Assembly: GCA_013398955.1 (NCBI GenBank)
Contig: VWPU01004593.1
Span: 1-64,000 of the forward strand
DNA: 64,000 nucleotides
DNA from: Callaeas wilsoni
Lineage: Eukaryota > Chordata > Aves > Passeriformes > Callaeidae
Direction: 5' to 3'
Below the pieces are notes generated by a model. It was not told where the DNA came from and did not search any database. It was given only the letters and a program-made list of their open reading frames with translations. A program made the position numbers and the translations under genes. Below are positions 37,371-50,700 of this stretch, piece after piece (the first letter of the stretch is position 1; the number at the start of each line of letters is the position of its first letter).

Positions 37371-40300
37371 AAAAGTGACCTTTGGTGAAGATCCTTGTGA
37401 GCTTCTCATATCCAGCAACATCCTTGGTGCAGCTCACGGAACAGCCCCTGGCTCTCCTTGGTGGTGATTAGATGACATCATTTCAAATGTCCCCAGTGAC
37501 AGACAATTATCTCCTTTAAAAGCCTATCCAGTATATGCAGAATGGCTCCTTCAGAAAGGCAGAGGGGCAGCTGAGCTGTTCCCGTCCTGGAGCCACCCCT
37601 CATGGTCCTGCAGTCCCCAGGGGCAGCACGGGAATTCCAAAAGCACCCTCCACTTAGGTTGTGTTTCTCCCAGCACAACTCCAGGGTGAGTTTTTCTGCA
37701 TTCCCTCTCCCATGCTCTTTGGAGTGACAGCATTTCCAGTGTGTCATGTGTGTGGTGACAACCTTTGTAAGCACTGCTTCCCCCATCCCAACCTTACTAC
37801 GAGGCAGCAGAAAAATGACTTTTCCTGTGAAACTGTTACCAAAATCCTTCAAAATTGTCAGGATAAATAAAACCCTGTAGCACTGTCTTTTAATGTTAGC
37901 AAGTAAGGCACTGCTTTATTCTTGGCCAGGAGGTGTGTGTGTGGCTGACGAAATCCTGGCCTCTGCACAGAGATGGATACAAAACTTTTTCACCTATTTA
38001 TACTTTGTTAGCAAACAAAGAAATTAATGTTCATTCTTTCTGAATTACATCATTCGCGTTCATTAATTAGTATTCCATCCTCTACTGGTTATTGATTTGT
38101 TGCTGTTTATGTTAATTACTCCATATTTTTAGTCTTTTTTGTATCTTTTTTGCTCTAGTATGGACTTTTCCAAGTCTTTGTTATTATCTTCTTTATATTT
38201 TGGTTTCTGTAAAATGTCTTCTCCTAGGCTTTGTTAATTGAATCATATCAGAGTTAGTTTATCAAAACTTAAAAATTCAGTAATTTTCCCAAGCTGTGTT
38301 CCCCTAATGGCAGCTTATGACATAATGACACAATTTGCTAAATGCTGGCTAAAAGTTATTTAAGATTTTAACACGGCTGCTTATCATTAATTAAAATGAT
38401 TAATTAAAAAGTGTAATAGAACCATTAAAAAATTAGAAAAGTTATATCATTCCCAAGAAAGCCTTTAAAGTCTGGAGGAATAGGCATCCTCCTGATGTTC
38501 CCTGGCTGCTGGACTGAGCAGTGCTGGGCAGACCAGCACATTCACAGCTTCAGGCTTGGGACACTTCTGCTCCAGGATGTGCTGGTGAAGGACATCAGGC
38601 TGCCATTCCGTTGTGGGACAGGGAGGCAAAGGTTGGCAGGGGATGACACTGTACACTTTCCATACATGGATTTAGGTTTTATTGTTGTTTAAAGAAAGGA
38701 TTTTCAAACCTTCTGCTGTGTTCAAGCACGCTGTCCAAAGGTACATTCATCATTTAACGATTTAGTGGTGAAGCCTTGACAGTTTAAGTGTACAAGTGAG
38801 GAGAATTTAGAGAAGGACCAAGTTTTCTACTTTTTTTTTAATATTATTTAGTCTGAGCAGAAAGGTTTTCAGGCCAACAGCCCATCTTCAGACTGGAAAA
38901 GAAGACTTAGATGTTGAAAGCTTGTCAGTCTCTTTGCTTTCCCAGCCCCTCGGGCTCCCTGTTTGTATCTGTTGGGCTAATAAAAGGTATTACATCTCCT
39001 GAAAAATGTTTCCTCGCTAAACATTTAAACACATTGGTTTGGATTTGTCAAAACTGTCTGGACGAATTAGGCAGGTTTCCATAACACTCCTGAACTGCCT
39101 TTAAATCATGAAGATGGATTTTGGGAATGCTGTCCAACTTTTTTTTTAAGTGGGTGGTAAAGTAGTATGGACAGTAGAGAGGCCTTTAATGTTTCAGTTG
39201 TTGAAAACTTCTCAGTTTGAAGTGTAGGTAGTGTCTGTTTAAACACTGGTCCTGCAGCAGATGTTAGCTTTGCTTTTTTCCCTGCTAATCCAGCCAGGCT
39301 CTCTGGTTCCTGGAGCCTCTGCTGCATCATCACCTCTTTTACCTGCAGCTCTCGTTACGCATTTCTGCAGGAATCTTTGCTTTATTTAGTGCTGAATGAG
39401 CTCATCAGACTCTTTAATTTTCACTAGAAACTGCACATTCCTGTCTTTGGGAAGCACTGAAATGTGTCCTTAGCCAGCAGCTCCTGATGTTACATAGCCA
39501 CAGTTACTCTCCTGCTTTACAAGGTGCTGTGCCCTGATGAGCATTTGCTGCCAGCAGACTGGATAATCTCTCCAGAACAGACACCTGAATAAAACAGCTC
39601 CCAGAATACCAGGGGAATGCTGCAAGGGATGGGAGTCCAGCCTGCACCCGGGCTGGGGCTGCTCTGGCTTTGTTGTCCATGGGGTGAAGGGCTGTGCTGT
39701 GCTGGGGAGAGCATCCCCTCCTTCAGAATGTGAAATGTTCAGCGTCTGGGCTATTAGGTTTTTAGTGTTACCTGGGAGAGCTTACTTTTGATCGCTGTTT
39801 CTCAAATACTTTCTGCAGGTGAACCTAGAAGTGCTACTTTAAGGGTCATGAAACCATTAACATTCTGGTTTCAAATCGTGACCTTTGAAACAAAAAGCAT
39901 TTGGTCATACTCACAACATTCAGGGAAGGAGGAACACGGAAAGGTTCGTGCAGCCCTGAGTTTGTTCCATTCCAAAACTGCGCCACGGGAGAGTGAAATG
40001 CACTGTGAGGAGCTGGTTCTTGCTCCTGCTGCACTGCTTTTTTGTATTAACAAGCAATTTTTGTCAAAGTGACAGTGTACCAGAATCTGTGGCGCATGAG
40101 GCAGCTCAGCTGATTTTTTTTTTTTCTAAATTACGTTTTTTTTAACCTGACCTGTATTAGCTGGGGTCAGGCTACCTGGTGCTTGTGAAGACCTGGCTTT
40201 TTGCAGTGCTCTGCTTTCAGAGGCATTGCTGAGATTACTGCCTTTTAAAATTATTTTGGATCTTTGGCAGCCCATTGACAGATCTCACTTTTTTTCCTTA

Positions 40301-42210
40301 AAGTGGGTAGTTCCAGGCTCAGAGATAATGGTTCCTGTGGGTGTCTGCAGTGCAGGGCGGTGTGAAAGCAGGGCCTGAGTGGGAAGGTGTGAGAAACACT
40401 CGCTGGAAGCTTTCTTCTCAGAGTAAAGCTGTACCTGGGACCTGAGCCGAGGCATTTCAAGTCAGTCTGGGTGTTGCTATCCCACCATAAGGCAAAACCA
40501 CCCCATGACTGCAGCAAGTTGCAGTATCTGAAGGAGCTGAAGGCATCTGATTTTTCTCGTGCTGCTCATTCAGGCCTCTTTAGAGGTTTCCAGCAGTAGG
40601 TTTGTCCTTGAAAAGGACATTTTTGCAAGAGTTGGATTTAATTGTAATTCTTCAGTACTCAGCTGATTTGTTCAGTTCCCAAACCTGAAAGGAGCACTCT
40701 TTAAACTGTCAGGAACATTTCTGTTGCTCAGCATCTCTGTCCCATTGACTTCCCATTCCACACAAGCTTGCAAGTTAAATATATAGGATTTATAAACTTA
40801 GCCAGTATCTCTGAGGAAAATAGAAGTTGGAAGACTGAATTCAGTGGTGCTGAATATCTGTTTGAAGGTAGAAAATAACAGCTCTCCAAAAAGGTGCTCC
40901 TTTCCCTTCGGCATCTAAGACAGAGTAGGGATTTGTTTTCATGGGAATGTGAGAACAGGGTCCTTTGGACTGTGCAGTGTTTCCTCTGAAATCAATTTGT
41001 ATTTTTTGGGAGAGAACAGAGGACTTAGTCTTCACTTTCTGAACCTCTTGACCCAGAGGAATTTGGCCTCTTCCACTGCCTGCAGTGAGCAGTCGAGATG
41101 CCATCGGGCTGGGGTGTCACCACTGGAGGCTGGTGGCAGTTCCCTGCTGCAGAGACAGTTTCCCTTTCTGCTTGGATGGCTTTTTTATTCTTTGAGTCCC
41201 TGAACTTCGCAGGAAGGAGTGACTGTAGGAGTTCAGTGGAAATGGCAAATTTAATGGTTTCTAAAACTAGCAAGCATCTTATTTCTTCACATCCTACCCT
41301 CTGTGGAGGTTTCCTGCTGGTACTGTTGATGACATTTATAGCTGTTGCTAACAGGGAAAGGGCAAAAAAAAAAAAAAAAAGACTTGTTATTTTTGCTGTC
41401 ATAGATGTACTCAGGACATCAGCTGTAGGAAATTGGGACTGGAGGACTCTCTTATTAGCTGTTACTCTTCCTATCCTTTCCATGCATGCTCCCCCAAACT
41501 TGTTTGCGGTATTCTGCAACATGAGGCTTTGAAGAATTTGATTATTCACTTTAGGCACAGCAACTGATTTACATGCACTTTCCTCCATAAGAGCTAAAAA
41601 TCTTACTTTTTTCCTTGAGCAAGCTGCTTTCACATCTCAAAGCCACCATAGAACTCCAGAATTCAGATTGTTTCAAACATGCCAGGAAAAATGAAACATT
41701 CGCCTTCTGCTGTAAATTGAAAGGAATAAGGTCTTCTGCTCTCTGGCCTGGTCTTTAATATCCAAATGGCTGCTAAAAGGATTTTTCCACTTCTGAGCTG
41801 TCTGTGCAGGGACCAGGAGCTCTGTGCTCTTCCCCCACATGGGAGATATTCCAAATGTTTAGAATGGTTTGAGAATGAATCTAGAAGAAGCCTTGTAACA
41901 GACCGGTAGAGCAGGGAATAAATGTGTAATGTTTAGAAATGCAGCATTTGGTGCACTGTGTTGGTTTTTTTTTTATAAAAACAACACAAAAGACTGAGGA
42001 AAATTGGCAGGAAAAAGGAGACTGAAGATCACAGTTCCTGCATGGAGTGGTGTTGAAATTTGCAGGCTCTCTTGAAATAATGAGTTTTTAAGAGAGGCTT
42101 AACTCCAGACCCTCACTTTTCTGTTTTCTGTGCGTCCTGCATGACCCGTATTTTTGTTACATTTGCCATGTCACAGCACTTACACAGGATTTTGTTGTGT
42201 TGAAAGCAGT
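37371..42210. other. Intron 2 interval, AT-rich core
   Basis: No gene is supported. The stretch 37980-38460 is strikingly AT-rich, with repeated TTAATTA cores. An A17 homopolymer lies at 41364-41380. Open frames here (for example 41025-41633, minus) include the A-tract translated as a Phe run and have no recognisable domain. Confidence 0.55.
41364..41380. repeat. A17 homopolymer
   Basis: Seventeen consecutive A, followed by gacttgtt. No attached element is recognised. Confidence 0.8.
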
Positions 42211-42432
42211 CGTAGAATCGTGGACTGGGTTGGGTTGGAAGGGACTTCAAAGATCGTCTCATTCCATCCCCTGCCCTGGGCACCTTCCACTATCCCAGGT
42301 TGATCCAAGCCCATCCAACCTGGCCTTGGACACTTCCAGGGATCCAGGGGCAGCCACAGCTTCTCTGGGCACCCTGTGCCAGGGCCTCCCCACCCTCACA
42401 GCCAGGAATTTCTTCCCAATATCCCATCTTCT
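42211..42432 (-). mobile_element. CR1 LINE 3' fragment, antisense
   Basis: The reverse complement of a CR1 3' end. On the + strand it begins agaatcgtggactgggttgg and aagggacttcaaagatcgtc, then contains the complement of the lowercase phrases that define CR1 3' UTRs (cttccactatcccaggttga, ccagggcctccccaccctca) and stops at ttcttcccaatatccc. It is inserted opposite to CHSY1 transcription. Confidence 0.93.
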
Positions 42433-44352
42433 TCTGGAGCTGCTTGAAGTTTGCCCAGCTTTTGCTTCAGAAGGTGCTGCTCGGGCTTGCTGTGAAGCAG
42501 TGATCTGGAGAGGATGTCTGGTATTTTTTAATCTTTTTAAGATACAGTTTAACATCTGGTCTGACACAGTCTTTTTATGTCTGTGGTGCTGAACTTTCTT
42601 TGCTAAGAATGACGCTGCAGAATTTGGAAAGAACTCTTTTCTTCCTGTCTCATTGCCTCGTAATTTGCATGGTTTGGTTAAGAAAACCATGTTTTGTTGT
42701 GTTGCTGGTGTGTATTTCCAAGAAGCTGTATAGAAAGGAGTTCAGTTCTGGACACTTGTAAAATCTAGGTAGGCTGGGCTGCTCACTTGAGAAGATGTCA
42801 TGGGGAAGGAAGTGGTTCTGGTTTTGAGCTCACCTTCTCACCCAAAGAGCACAATTTCCTTAGAGGACTCACACTTTGTTTTTTTTTCTTTTCCTCAAAT
42901 TAGAATCAGTGCATTGCAAGAGCAAACTGCTGCTTTCCCCCCGTCGTGTCTTCCAGAGCCTTGTGTTCATGCTTTAAATATTAATATAAGGATTAATTCC
43001 TATGGTAACACCATGAAAGTCTTCCTTGGTAATTACTAAAGGTAACACTTCTAGTTTTCTCACTGTGCTGCTCCTGAACCTCTCCCTAATCCCCTTTGAC
43101 TCAGACTGAAGGTTGCTACCAAGACCCTACCAGGATGAAAAGGGGGGGGGGGGAAGTAGTGACCCAGCTTTAAAATTTGGTTCTTTCCAGTTTTCAGCCC
43201 AAATCATTCCAGCACGACAAAGGAGGAATGATCTCCTTCGCTGTGCGGTCACAGAAGAATAAAATTCTGTGTTTCAGCTTTAAATGGATTTGCTGGAATG
43301 CACTTACAAGATGTTAAGGCTTTGGCAGAGGCAGCTTTTATTGAAAGGAAAGGGAGAGATGTGGTAGTTTGTTTGGCTTCCCTTCACAATTAGGTTTTGG
43401 TAAAATTAACTTGATTTCCCCCATCCCCTTTTAATTTTGTTACATGTGCAGTGAGAAATCCAGTAAGGGGTGTCTGCAATTCAGTTTCACCTTTGGGAGA
43501 GCAGCTTTTGGCTTGGCTCTGTTGGTCAGCTGGTGCTCTGCACTCTGGGTGAAGGAGCTGAGCATCCCTTCAAGTTGTGACAGCTTATGATTTTAACTCT
43601 TTTGTGCCCAGGAGCTGAGATGTCTCAGGAAAGAAATGCTACTGTGCCATTCTCTGGATCTGTGGCACCTTTGTCACAGGGGCCAGCACGGTGCTGTGCC
43701 CTGTGTGTGTGTCCTACTCACTGAGGCAACGGAAGGACTTGAATTTTTAATCACAGTAATATAATTTGTCTTGCTTGCAGAGATCAAAAGGTTGTCATCA
43801 TCTTCTCCGGGAGAGAGAATGCAAATTTGAAGTGAGACAATTGTAAGGCTGTTGGAGGATTTTTTTAATGTGCTGTCTCAAGCTTTGATTTGACTGGCCT
43901 GCTCTTTGTTACCTTCCAGTTGCCTTTTAAGCCTGAAAACAGTAATTGCTGTGCTAACACTGTCATTATGTGTTGTTTCACAGTGTTATTTCCTCATGTG
44001 CTCTTCCTTCAATGGTTCAAAGCGCATTTAATTACGCCAATTACAACGTTAGGCTGATTTTTTGATCCGTATCTGGTCTGAACTTTGTGCCTGTCTCACC
44101 CCAAGAAAAGGACCTTTCAGGTGTCACACTGGTGGCATTTTGTGACAGCTCAGTGCAGTGGGTGAGGCTCTGGGCAGGCTTGGGGCTTTGCCACGGGCTT
44201 GGTGAGTCAGCTGTTTGCGTGTGGATTTTCTGGCTGTGGGAGTGCAAATACGGGCTGGGGTAGGGGGGAATTGATGTGAAAGAAGTCTTGTACCTTTACT
44301 GAGTTCACACAGGTCGTAGGGCACTGACTGGCTGGCAGCAGCATTGCAGACA
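42433..44352. other. Intron 2 interval, unique sequence
   Basis: No gene or clear repeat other than a G12 homopolymer at 43142-43153. A compact cluster of factor-like motifs lies at about 44009-44050. Confidence 0.55.
43142..43153. repeat. G12 homopolymer
   Basis: Twelve consecutive G in the sequence gaaaa(G12)aagtag. Such runs are often miscounted in assemblies. Confidence 0.8.
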
Positions 44353-45000
44353 GACGTGAGGTCCTGGTGGGCAAGGAGTTCAGTGTGAGACATCGCTCTG
44401 TCCTTGCAAAGATGGGAAGCAGCACCCTGGGCTGCTTTGGGCAGAGCATTGCCAGCAGGTCTGAGGGAGGTGACTTTTCTCTCTGCTCAGCCCTGGTGAG
44501 GCACGTCTGGAGTGCTGGCTCCAGAGCTGGGCTCCCCAGTACGAGTGGGACAGAGACATGCTGGAGTCCAGTGGCACACCTTGAGAAGGGTGTGAGGGGG
44601 CTGGAGTGTCTGGTGTTTGAGGAGAGCTGGGCCTGCTCAGCCCGGAGTAAGGAGGCTCAGGGAAGTCTCCTCAGCACACATAAACACCTGGTAGAGTGGT
44701 AAAGAAGATGGATCTGGCCTCTTCTCAGTGGTCCTCAGGGACTGGGGGAGAGGCAGTGGGTCCAACCTGAGATTCAGGAAATTACAATTTAAACACAGGA
44801 TAGAACTTTGTTACTGCAAGGGTGGTCAGTCACGGCAGCCAGGTATCCAGAGAGGCTGTGGCGTCTCCATCTCTGGGAGACAGCCAGACCCCTGGTCAGG
44901 GTCTTGAGTGACCAACCCATGTAAGCTGCCCTCCTTTGGGCACAGTGGTGGGACCTGATGATCTCTAGAGGTCTCTCCTGGCCTGACTCATTCTGTTACA
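44353..45000 (+). mobile_element. CR1 LINE 3' fragment, about 650 bp
   Basis: The longest CR1 copy in the window, in sense orientation. It begins in the last part of the reverse-transcriptase ORF (gtcctggtgggcaaggagtt ... ctgggctgctttgggcagag, catt gccagcaggtctgagggagg) and continues through the 3' UTR to aggtctctcctggcctgact, ending cattctgtta. Stops and indels break the frame, so it is inactive. It is the most diverged of the clear CR1 copies here, which suggests an older insertion. Confidence 0.88.
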
Positions 45001-47420
45001 CTTACTGAAGCTTCTTAAATGGCTTTTGGACTGGCATTTGCCGTTGGGTAAACTAGTGGAAAACGCAACCCTGTTGCAATCCTTGTGCAATTGGTGGTTG
45101 CCTGTTGGATGTGCCAGTGCAACTCCCGTTGCAATTGCTCACATGTATCGTAGAGAAGGAGTCCAAGCTGCTTGCTCATAAAACATTTGAGACTTGGGGC
45201 TGTTGGCTGCAAATTGGGCAATGCATTCAAAGTGGAGTTGTGTGTGGTAAACCTCTATCTGTGTAATACAAGGGTAGGGAACCTTTTCATTGCTACTGGC
45301 CCAGTAAATGTTTTCAGCACTTTTAACAGGCCACATCTTGACACGCACTTGTTACTGTCTGTATTGTGCTATGCATAATAAACTAAAACAAATAATATGG
45401 CTGAGAGCCACATGTTCCCTGCCATTGGCTTACAGAGCAGAGATTTTCAGGAGATACTGAAACCTTTGCCTTCCTTGTACGTGTCGTCTTGCTCAGTCAT
45501 CCCTGCTCGTGCCAAGTACAACTGCTCTTGTTCTTGGGGCTTGTGGTCTTGAGGTGAAAGCTGAGGCCTTAAAAGTTTACAGGTCTGCCACTGTTTTAGC
45601 CCCATAACACACAGAATTTTTCCCCGTCAGGCTGAGCATTTGCGTGTTCTGCACTGATGCATCTCATCTGTGTCAGCACAAGGACACTGAATGTTTGCAG
45701 GGGAGAGACCCCAAACCTGCCTTCATTCATTTTAACTGTTGCCTTGAATGCATTCATATGCAACTAGGGCAGTATCCAGGAGGTCATCCTGCCATCCAGG
45801 CAAAATTACAGCCTGCAGTAAATAGGGCTGATTGTGGGAACTGCCTTTCTTGACATCAGGATAGCAAACAGCTTGATGGTTGGCTTTCCTTTTTGGCCTC
45901 CTGCAATTCTTTGAAAGCCTGGGTGGCCACTTGCACTGTCAGCATCTTCCTTTTCTTTTATAAAAAGAGAGGGTAAAAAGTACTTTAAACAGCTCTTGGT
46001 GCAAGGAGCCATAAATGAGAACAAAGCACTTGCATGGAGATGTGGTGGTGCCTGGACCTGCTTGGGAGCCCTCGGTGATGTCCTGAGGGCCCTGGGGTGA
46101 GCTGGCAGTGAAAACACCTCCCTTTGGGGCACACATCCAGCACACTGTGGAGCAGCACACTCACTGCTCCTGTGGGGAGCTGCACCTGTGCTGGGCTGGC
46201 ACTGGGATCTTGCCTTCAGTGCCTGAGCATTCCCAGCAGTGTCCTTCAGGATGTGTGCTGGGGCCAGGGCTACAGACCTGCAGCTCCCAGCACAGCCAGA
46301 CTCAGAACTGAGCCTGCTCTGAGAGTGTAGGAGAAGCTGCAGGGAAGAACAGACAGGCATCTCTGCTTGGTGGAGGAGGTGGAGAGGTGTGCCCCCCGCC
46401 TCCATCCCTTCTTTTCCAGCTGTTTTGGGAGGCTGATCCATGCCTGCCTGTGGGCTTGTAGGATGGCAGCTGAAAGGGTTGAGCTGGGATGTGGTGTAGG
46501 ATGAAGCTGAGCCATCCTGGTAATGGATGCAGTCATTTTGACTCTCCTTTCTCCCCCTACAGCTTCACTTGACACATGAATTATTAACCATTTAAAAGGA
46601 AAATCCAACCCCCCCACACCCCCTCCCTGTATTAGTTTAGTCTAGTTTCACCTTTCTCAGCAGGTGAAGTAGCCTGTGAGAGCAAAGGGGCTGAGGTGAT
46701 GCCTGGCTGTACTCCTGAGTGTGGTTCAGCAACCATAGAAAGATGCTGTGAGGTGGAACAGCAGCTCTTTACATCCCCCTTAAGGTGAACAGCTGTTCTG
46801 AAAGAAGTCCAGTTCTTTCTTTTCCTAAATTAATGCAGAAAATAAGGAAGACCAGGGCTTCACTTGCCAAATCTGATAATTTCAGTGGTTTTCCAGGATG
46901 CCATGCTTTGTCTTCTGTTGATTAAATGCCTATTTATAGAGGGAAAAAAAGCTATTATGGATTAAACTGCCCTGCTTTTTCTCTGATTACGTAAATGCCA
47001 ATATGTATATAGTCTAAAAGTAAAAATGTTCCAAATGGAATTGTTTATAACCCTTAGGCTTTAAATATATTTAATACTCTTACAGTTAGTTTTAAGCAAG
47101 AAACAGCCCTGGTTCAGGGCAAGACGCTTGTATTGTCATGTTAGTTTTGCATCTTTAGTGGCTGCCCACCAATAAACTTAACATCATCTACACCTTCAAG
47201 GCAGGAAAATGCTATTACCCAGATTTTTATGCGTTTATCTGTGTGCATATCTATCACTTTTTAAATAAGGAAAGCAGATGACAGGAGAAGTGCTTCCATC
47301 TGCTGTCATAGATATCACTATGGATTTGATGTGTGTAACGTTGAAAGCCTGGCCAGCAGGATGAGGGAAGTTCATACCACTTCTGCTTGATACCGATGAG
47401 ATGCATTTAAAATAGTACCG
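45001..47420. other. Intron 2 interval with a candidate inverted-repeat element
   Basis: No gene is supported. It contains the candidate 159-bp inverted-repeat element at 45269-45427. The open frame at 45806-46441 (minus) overlaps several others and has no recognisable domain. The end of the interval (about 46930-47080) is AT-rich. Confidence 0.5.
45269..45427. mobile_element. Candidate hAT-like MITE (159 bp)
   Basis: The left end CAAGGGTAGGGAACCTTT (45269-45286) matches the reverse complement of the right end (45410-45427, acatgttccctgccattg) at 14 of 18 positions. The internal ctgagagccacatg near the right end is reminiscent of old non-autonomous hAT elements. Flanking 8-bp target duplications are not clear (gtgtaata versus gcttacag), as expected for an old copy or a wrong family guess. 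There is no transposase coding. The family is inference. Confidence 0.45.
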
Positions 47421-47424
47421 CCTC

Positions 47425-47740
47425 AGCTCGAAAAGGTCATGGAGAAAGTGCAGAGGATTTAGCAGAAGATGGCCAGAGACCTCTGAGTCAGAGATACCCT
47501 CCAAACACAAGGTGAGGGAGCTGGCCTTGTTTCCTCTGGTGAAGGAGCTGCAGAGTCATCTAAGAGCCACCTACAGCTCTTGGAGGGGCAGATGTGAACG
47601 TGATGGAACCCAACTCTTTGGGAGTTTGGGCCACATGATGAAGCTCATGGGGTTCAAGGCTGTGCCAGTAGCCCCACTTGCAGCAGGAGGTTGGGCTGGC
47701 CGTCCTTCGTGGTCAGGGCTTCATTAATCCTGTGAGGAGC
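47425..47740 (+). mobile_element. Probable old CR1 LINE fragment
   Basis: The segment gtgcagaggatttagcagaa, then ggtgagggagctggccttgt and a following acctacagctcttggagggg, follows the order of phrases in the late ORF2 region of CR1, but with many substitutions. The expected 3' UTR is not clearly present. It is probably an old 5'- and 3'-eroded copy; a library search would settle it. Confidence 0.45.
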
Positions 47741-50700
47741 TCACTCAGACCTCGGGGTAGAATGTGCAACAGCTGTCTACCACTGTGGTCTTGAAGCAAA
47801 CAAAACCTGATCTGGCAAGCCTGAATGTGGCTTTGTTCTGATGTCTTCTGAGTGACTAATGCCGTGAGGAGGTGGGAGGGAGGGAGGCACGGACAGGGAA
47901 CATCTGGGTTGTCACTGCGTGGCCAAATCGCCTACAACTCCGGCGTTCGGTTTGGCCACTCGCACCTCCTTAGTGTGACTCTGGTTGTGGTGGGTCTGAC
48001 GTTGCATTTTGTTAAAGAGTGAATTGTGGTGAGCCTTCTGGGGGTGGGTAGGGTGGATCTTCTCGTTCTGATCTGGAAGAATGTCACTCAGGAGCCAATG
48101 TGTAAAGGGCTGGAGCAAGACACGTTTTCTGGGCTCGTCTGCAATGGGGACAGCTTTAGGATGTTGTTGTCTGGGTTGAATTTCTAGGTAGGAGGTGGCA
48201 GAAGAAGTGAAACAGATCTCATTGTCACAGGCAGCATAGACACTCCATTGCAGTCCTGGCAAGAATTCCTGCCTTGTGAGTGATATTCAGTTTGACCCTC
48301 TGTACTGCTACTGGGCAAAGACTCCTGTGTGTGTCAGGTTAACATCTGGCAGGTTTTTCGGTTGACTCCCATGGACATTTCTCAGCACACAGCAATGCAT
48401 GTAGTCAAGAAAGTGTCGGCTAAGGATGTGGTTTTGCCCTGTCACAATATTGCTTGAAGCAAAATAGCTTCATTTAGGGTTTATCAGCTGATGTCAAGAT
48501 ATCTGGGGTCTGGTTTCTTTCATGGATCAGCTGCACCTCGTTAAGACAGACTGACAGCTCCTTCTCCCCTTTTGGCTTGTGGGGTAAACTCTTCCCTCAC
48601 AGGATATGACAAATTTACATTGACTCAGTGTGATTTTGTCATACTCTGTGGGAAGCGGTGGGCCCAGAAGAGATCCTGCTTCTCTTGAGATTTTCCAGCA
48701 AAGATGTGTAAATCTCTTTTGTAGCATTTCCACTGCTTGCTGTGGCCCTGGCCGTGTCATCTTGGACTCCTGGCTGTGTCTTGGGTTTTCAATATGAAAC
48801 CGATAAGCTGACTTTAAACCAAATGTTTCTGGGGAGGCAAGAGGATGCAGAGTTAGTGTACATCTTGGATTAATTAAAGGTGAAGTTGTGCTTGAAAATG
48901 CACTATTCAGAGGCAGTTTGACTGTAGGAAGGCAGAGCTTGGAGGCTCACCACGCTGCTTCACTGAGCAATGGTGGTGAATGTCCACATGCTGTCCAGTC
49001 TGGTGCTGATGGCTTAATTTAAGGCTCTGCAAATGCTTGTAAGACCTTCCTGAATGTGAAATGACACAGTGGAGCAACGCTGGCAGTGCTGTTCTGCTTT
49101 GGCTTATTTTTGACTGGTTGGCTTAAACTGTCCTATGCACTGTCGTGGCTTTTTATGATTCATTTTTAGAAAGTGCAAGCATGGAAAGCTGTCTGCCTGG
49201 CTTACTTTGCTGATTATGTCCAAGATTTTCAGTAGCTTAGATATGACCACGGTCTTCCTTCCTTCTGTCTGAAGGATGGCCGCCAGATTGAGGAGTAGCA
49301 TCATCCCACTGACGCACATCCAGGGAAATCCGGGAGCTGTCTGCTGGAACAGCTGCTGGCTTTTTTTTTTTTTTTAAGGAAACTAGAAAAAAAAATTTAA
49401 AAAAAAAAAATCCCAGGACAAAATTGGGCAACAGCGTGCGATACTTGAGCCACCGGTGCTCAGACTGATTGTCTCCACCGCCGCCGGAATCAGACATTTG
49501 ATAAGCAAGTTGGAGGAGCACTTGGGAATTTTGAATAGGGTTGAGATGTCCTAGTTTGTGAGGAGTCTTCTCAGGGTTGTGCCTGTGGGCAAATTATTCA
49601 GAATAATGATTATTCAGAATTTGAAATTTGCAAATCAAGGAGGAAGGGAAGGATACGTACTGAGGAGCTGAATTTTTTATTATTTTTGAGTGGAAAAATT
49701 CAAGTCAGCATGCTTTTAATTGCACATGGTGCATTTTAATGTGTTGCCATCAGCTCATGTTGCTGGAGAGAGTTATGTCCATGCATAGAATCCTCTTTAT
49801 CTCACCATTTTGTCCAGAATAAAGGGTTGAGTGGCTGATGTAGTTCCTGTTAAAATCCCTTTGCTGTGTTTCTGGGGAGCAGCCAGGCAGCAGAGAGCTC
49901 AGAACGATGTGAGAGCAGCAGTGAGAGCCTTTGCGGTGCCGGGGCGAGGGACGTTGATGCTGCAGGAAAGAGGGTTTGTGAAGTGAGTGATGAAATCAGC
50001 CACTAGCACTGGACTTGCTAAAAGCAGAAAAAAAAAGTCACTCCCTTCTCCTTAACCTCTTATTTCTGTCTCCTGCATCAGCCCTGCTTAATTATTGCTA
50101 ATGAGTATTGGGGAATTTAAATGAGAGAATTTCACAGAGTCTGTAATGAAATCAGCAGTTGGACAATAGAGGAATAAAATCTCTAATTACCCAGGCTGGG
50201 AGCTCAGCTGTGCTAGTATGGCTGTGTGTTCAGCAGTGTTACATTTAAGATTACGTGTCCTTCTGGACAGATCTTTAGCTTAACTGGCTCTGTGGGAGGC
50301 GACAGGAATCAAGCCAGAATCCTATAGTATGCAGAGTAAGTCATGCTAGGAATTGCACATGCAGCTTCTGTTTTAAAGGGGCATTTCGTGAAGCGTTCTG
50401 AGGATGGAAATGTTTGAATTGGTGGTCAGCGAGGAGATGATGTAGCAGGGAATGTCACTGGGGTGATGCTGTAGACACGTATGTAAGTGTCTAAGATACA
50501 GCTTGTACGCGTGTTCTAGCATGTGTGGCTTGAAAGGTTTATGGTCCTGGAAGCTGCATCTCTGCACTTCTTCCAGTAATAACTCACTCAGGTGAGTAGT
50601 CTAGACAGAGGTGACGGAGGATTTCCCTCTGAACAGGAACCCAGGAGAAGCTGAAAGCTGGAGTGAGTCTAATGGGAGAGGACAGGGCTTCGGACTCTTT

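Noticed and set aside
41025..41633. 202-codon minus-strand frame with a hydrophobic stretch
   Set aside because: The hydrophobic part is the A17 tract read as a Phe run; nothing else is protein-like.
45806..46441. 211-codon minus-strand frame
   Set aside because: Overlaps several other frames, no domain, and a low-complexity Ser/Gln/His-rich translation typical of non-coding DNA.
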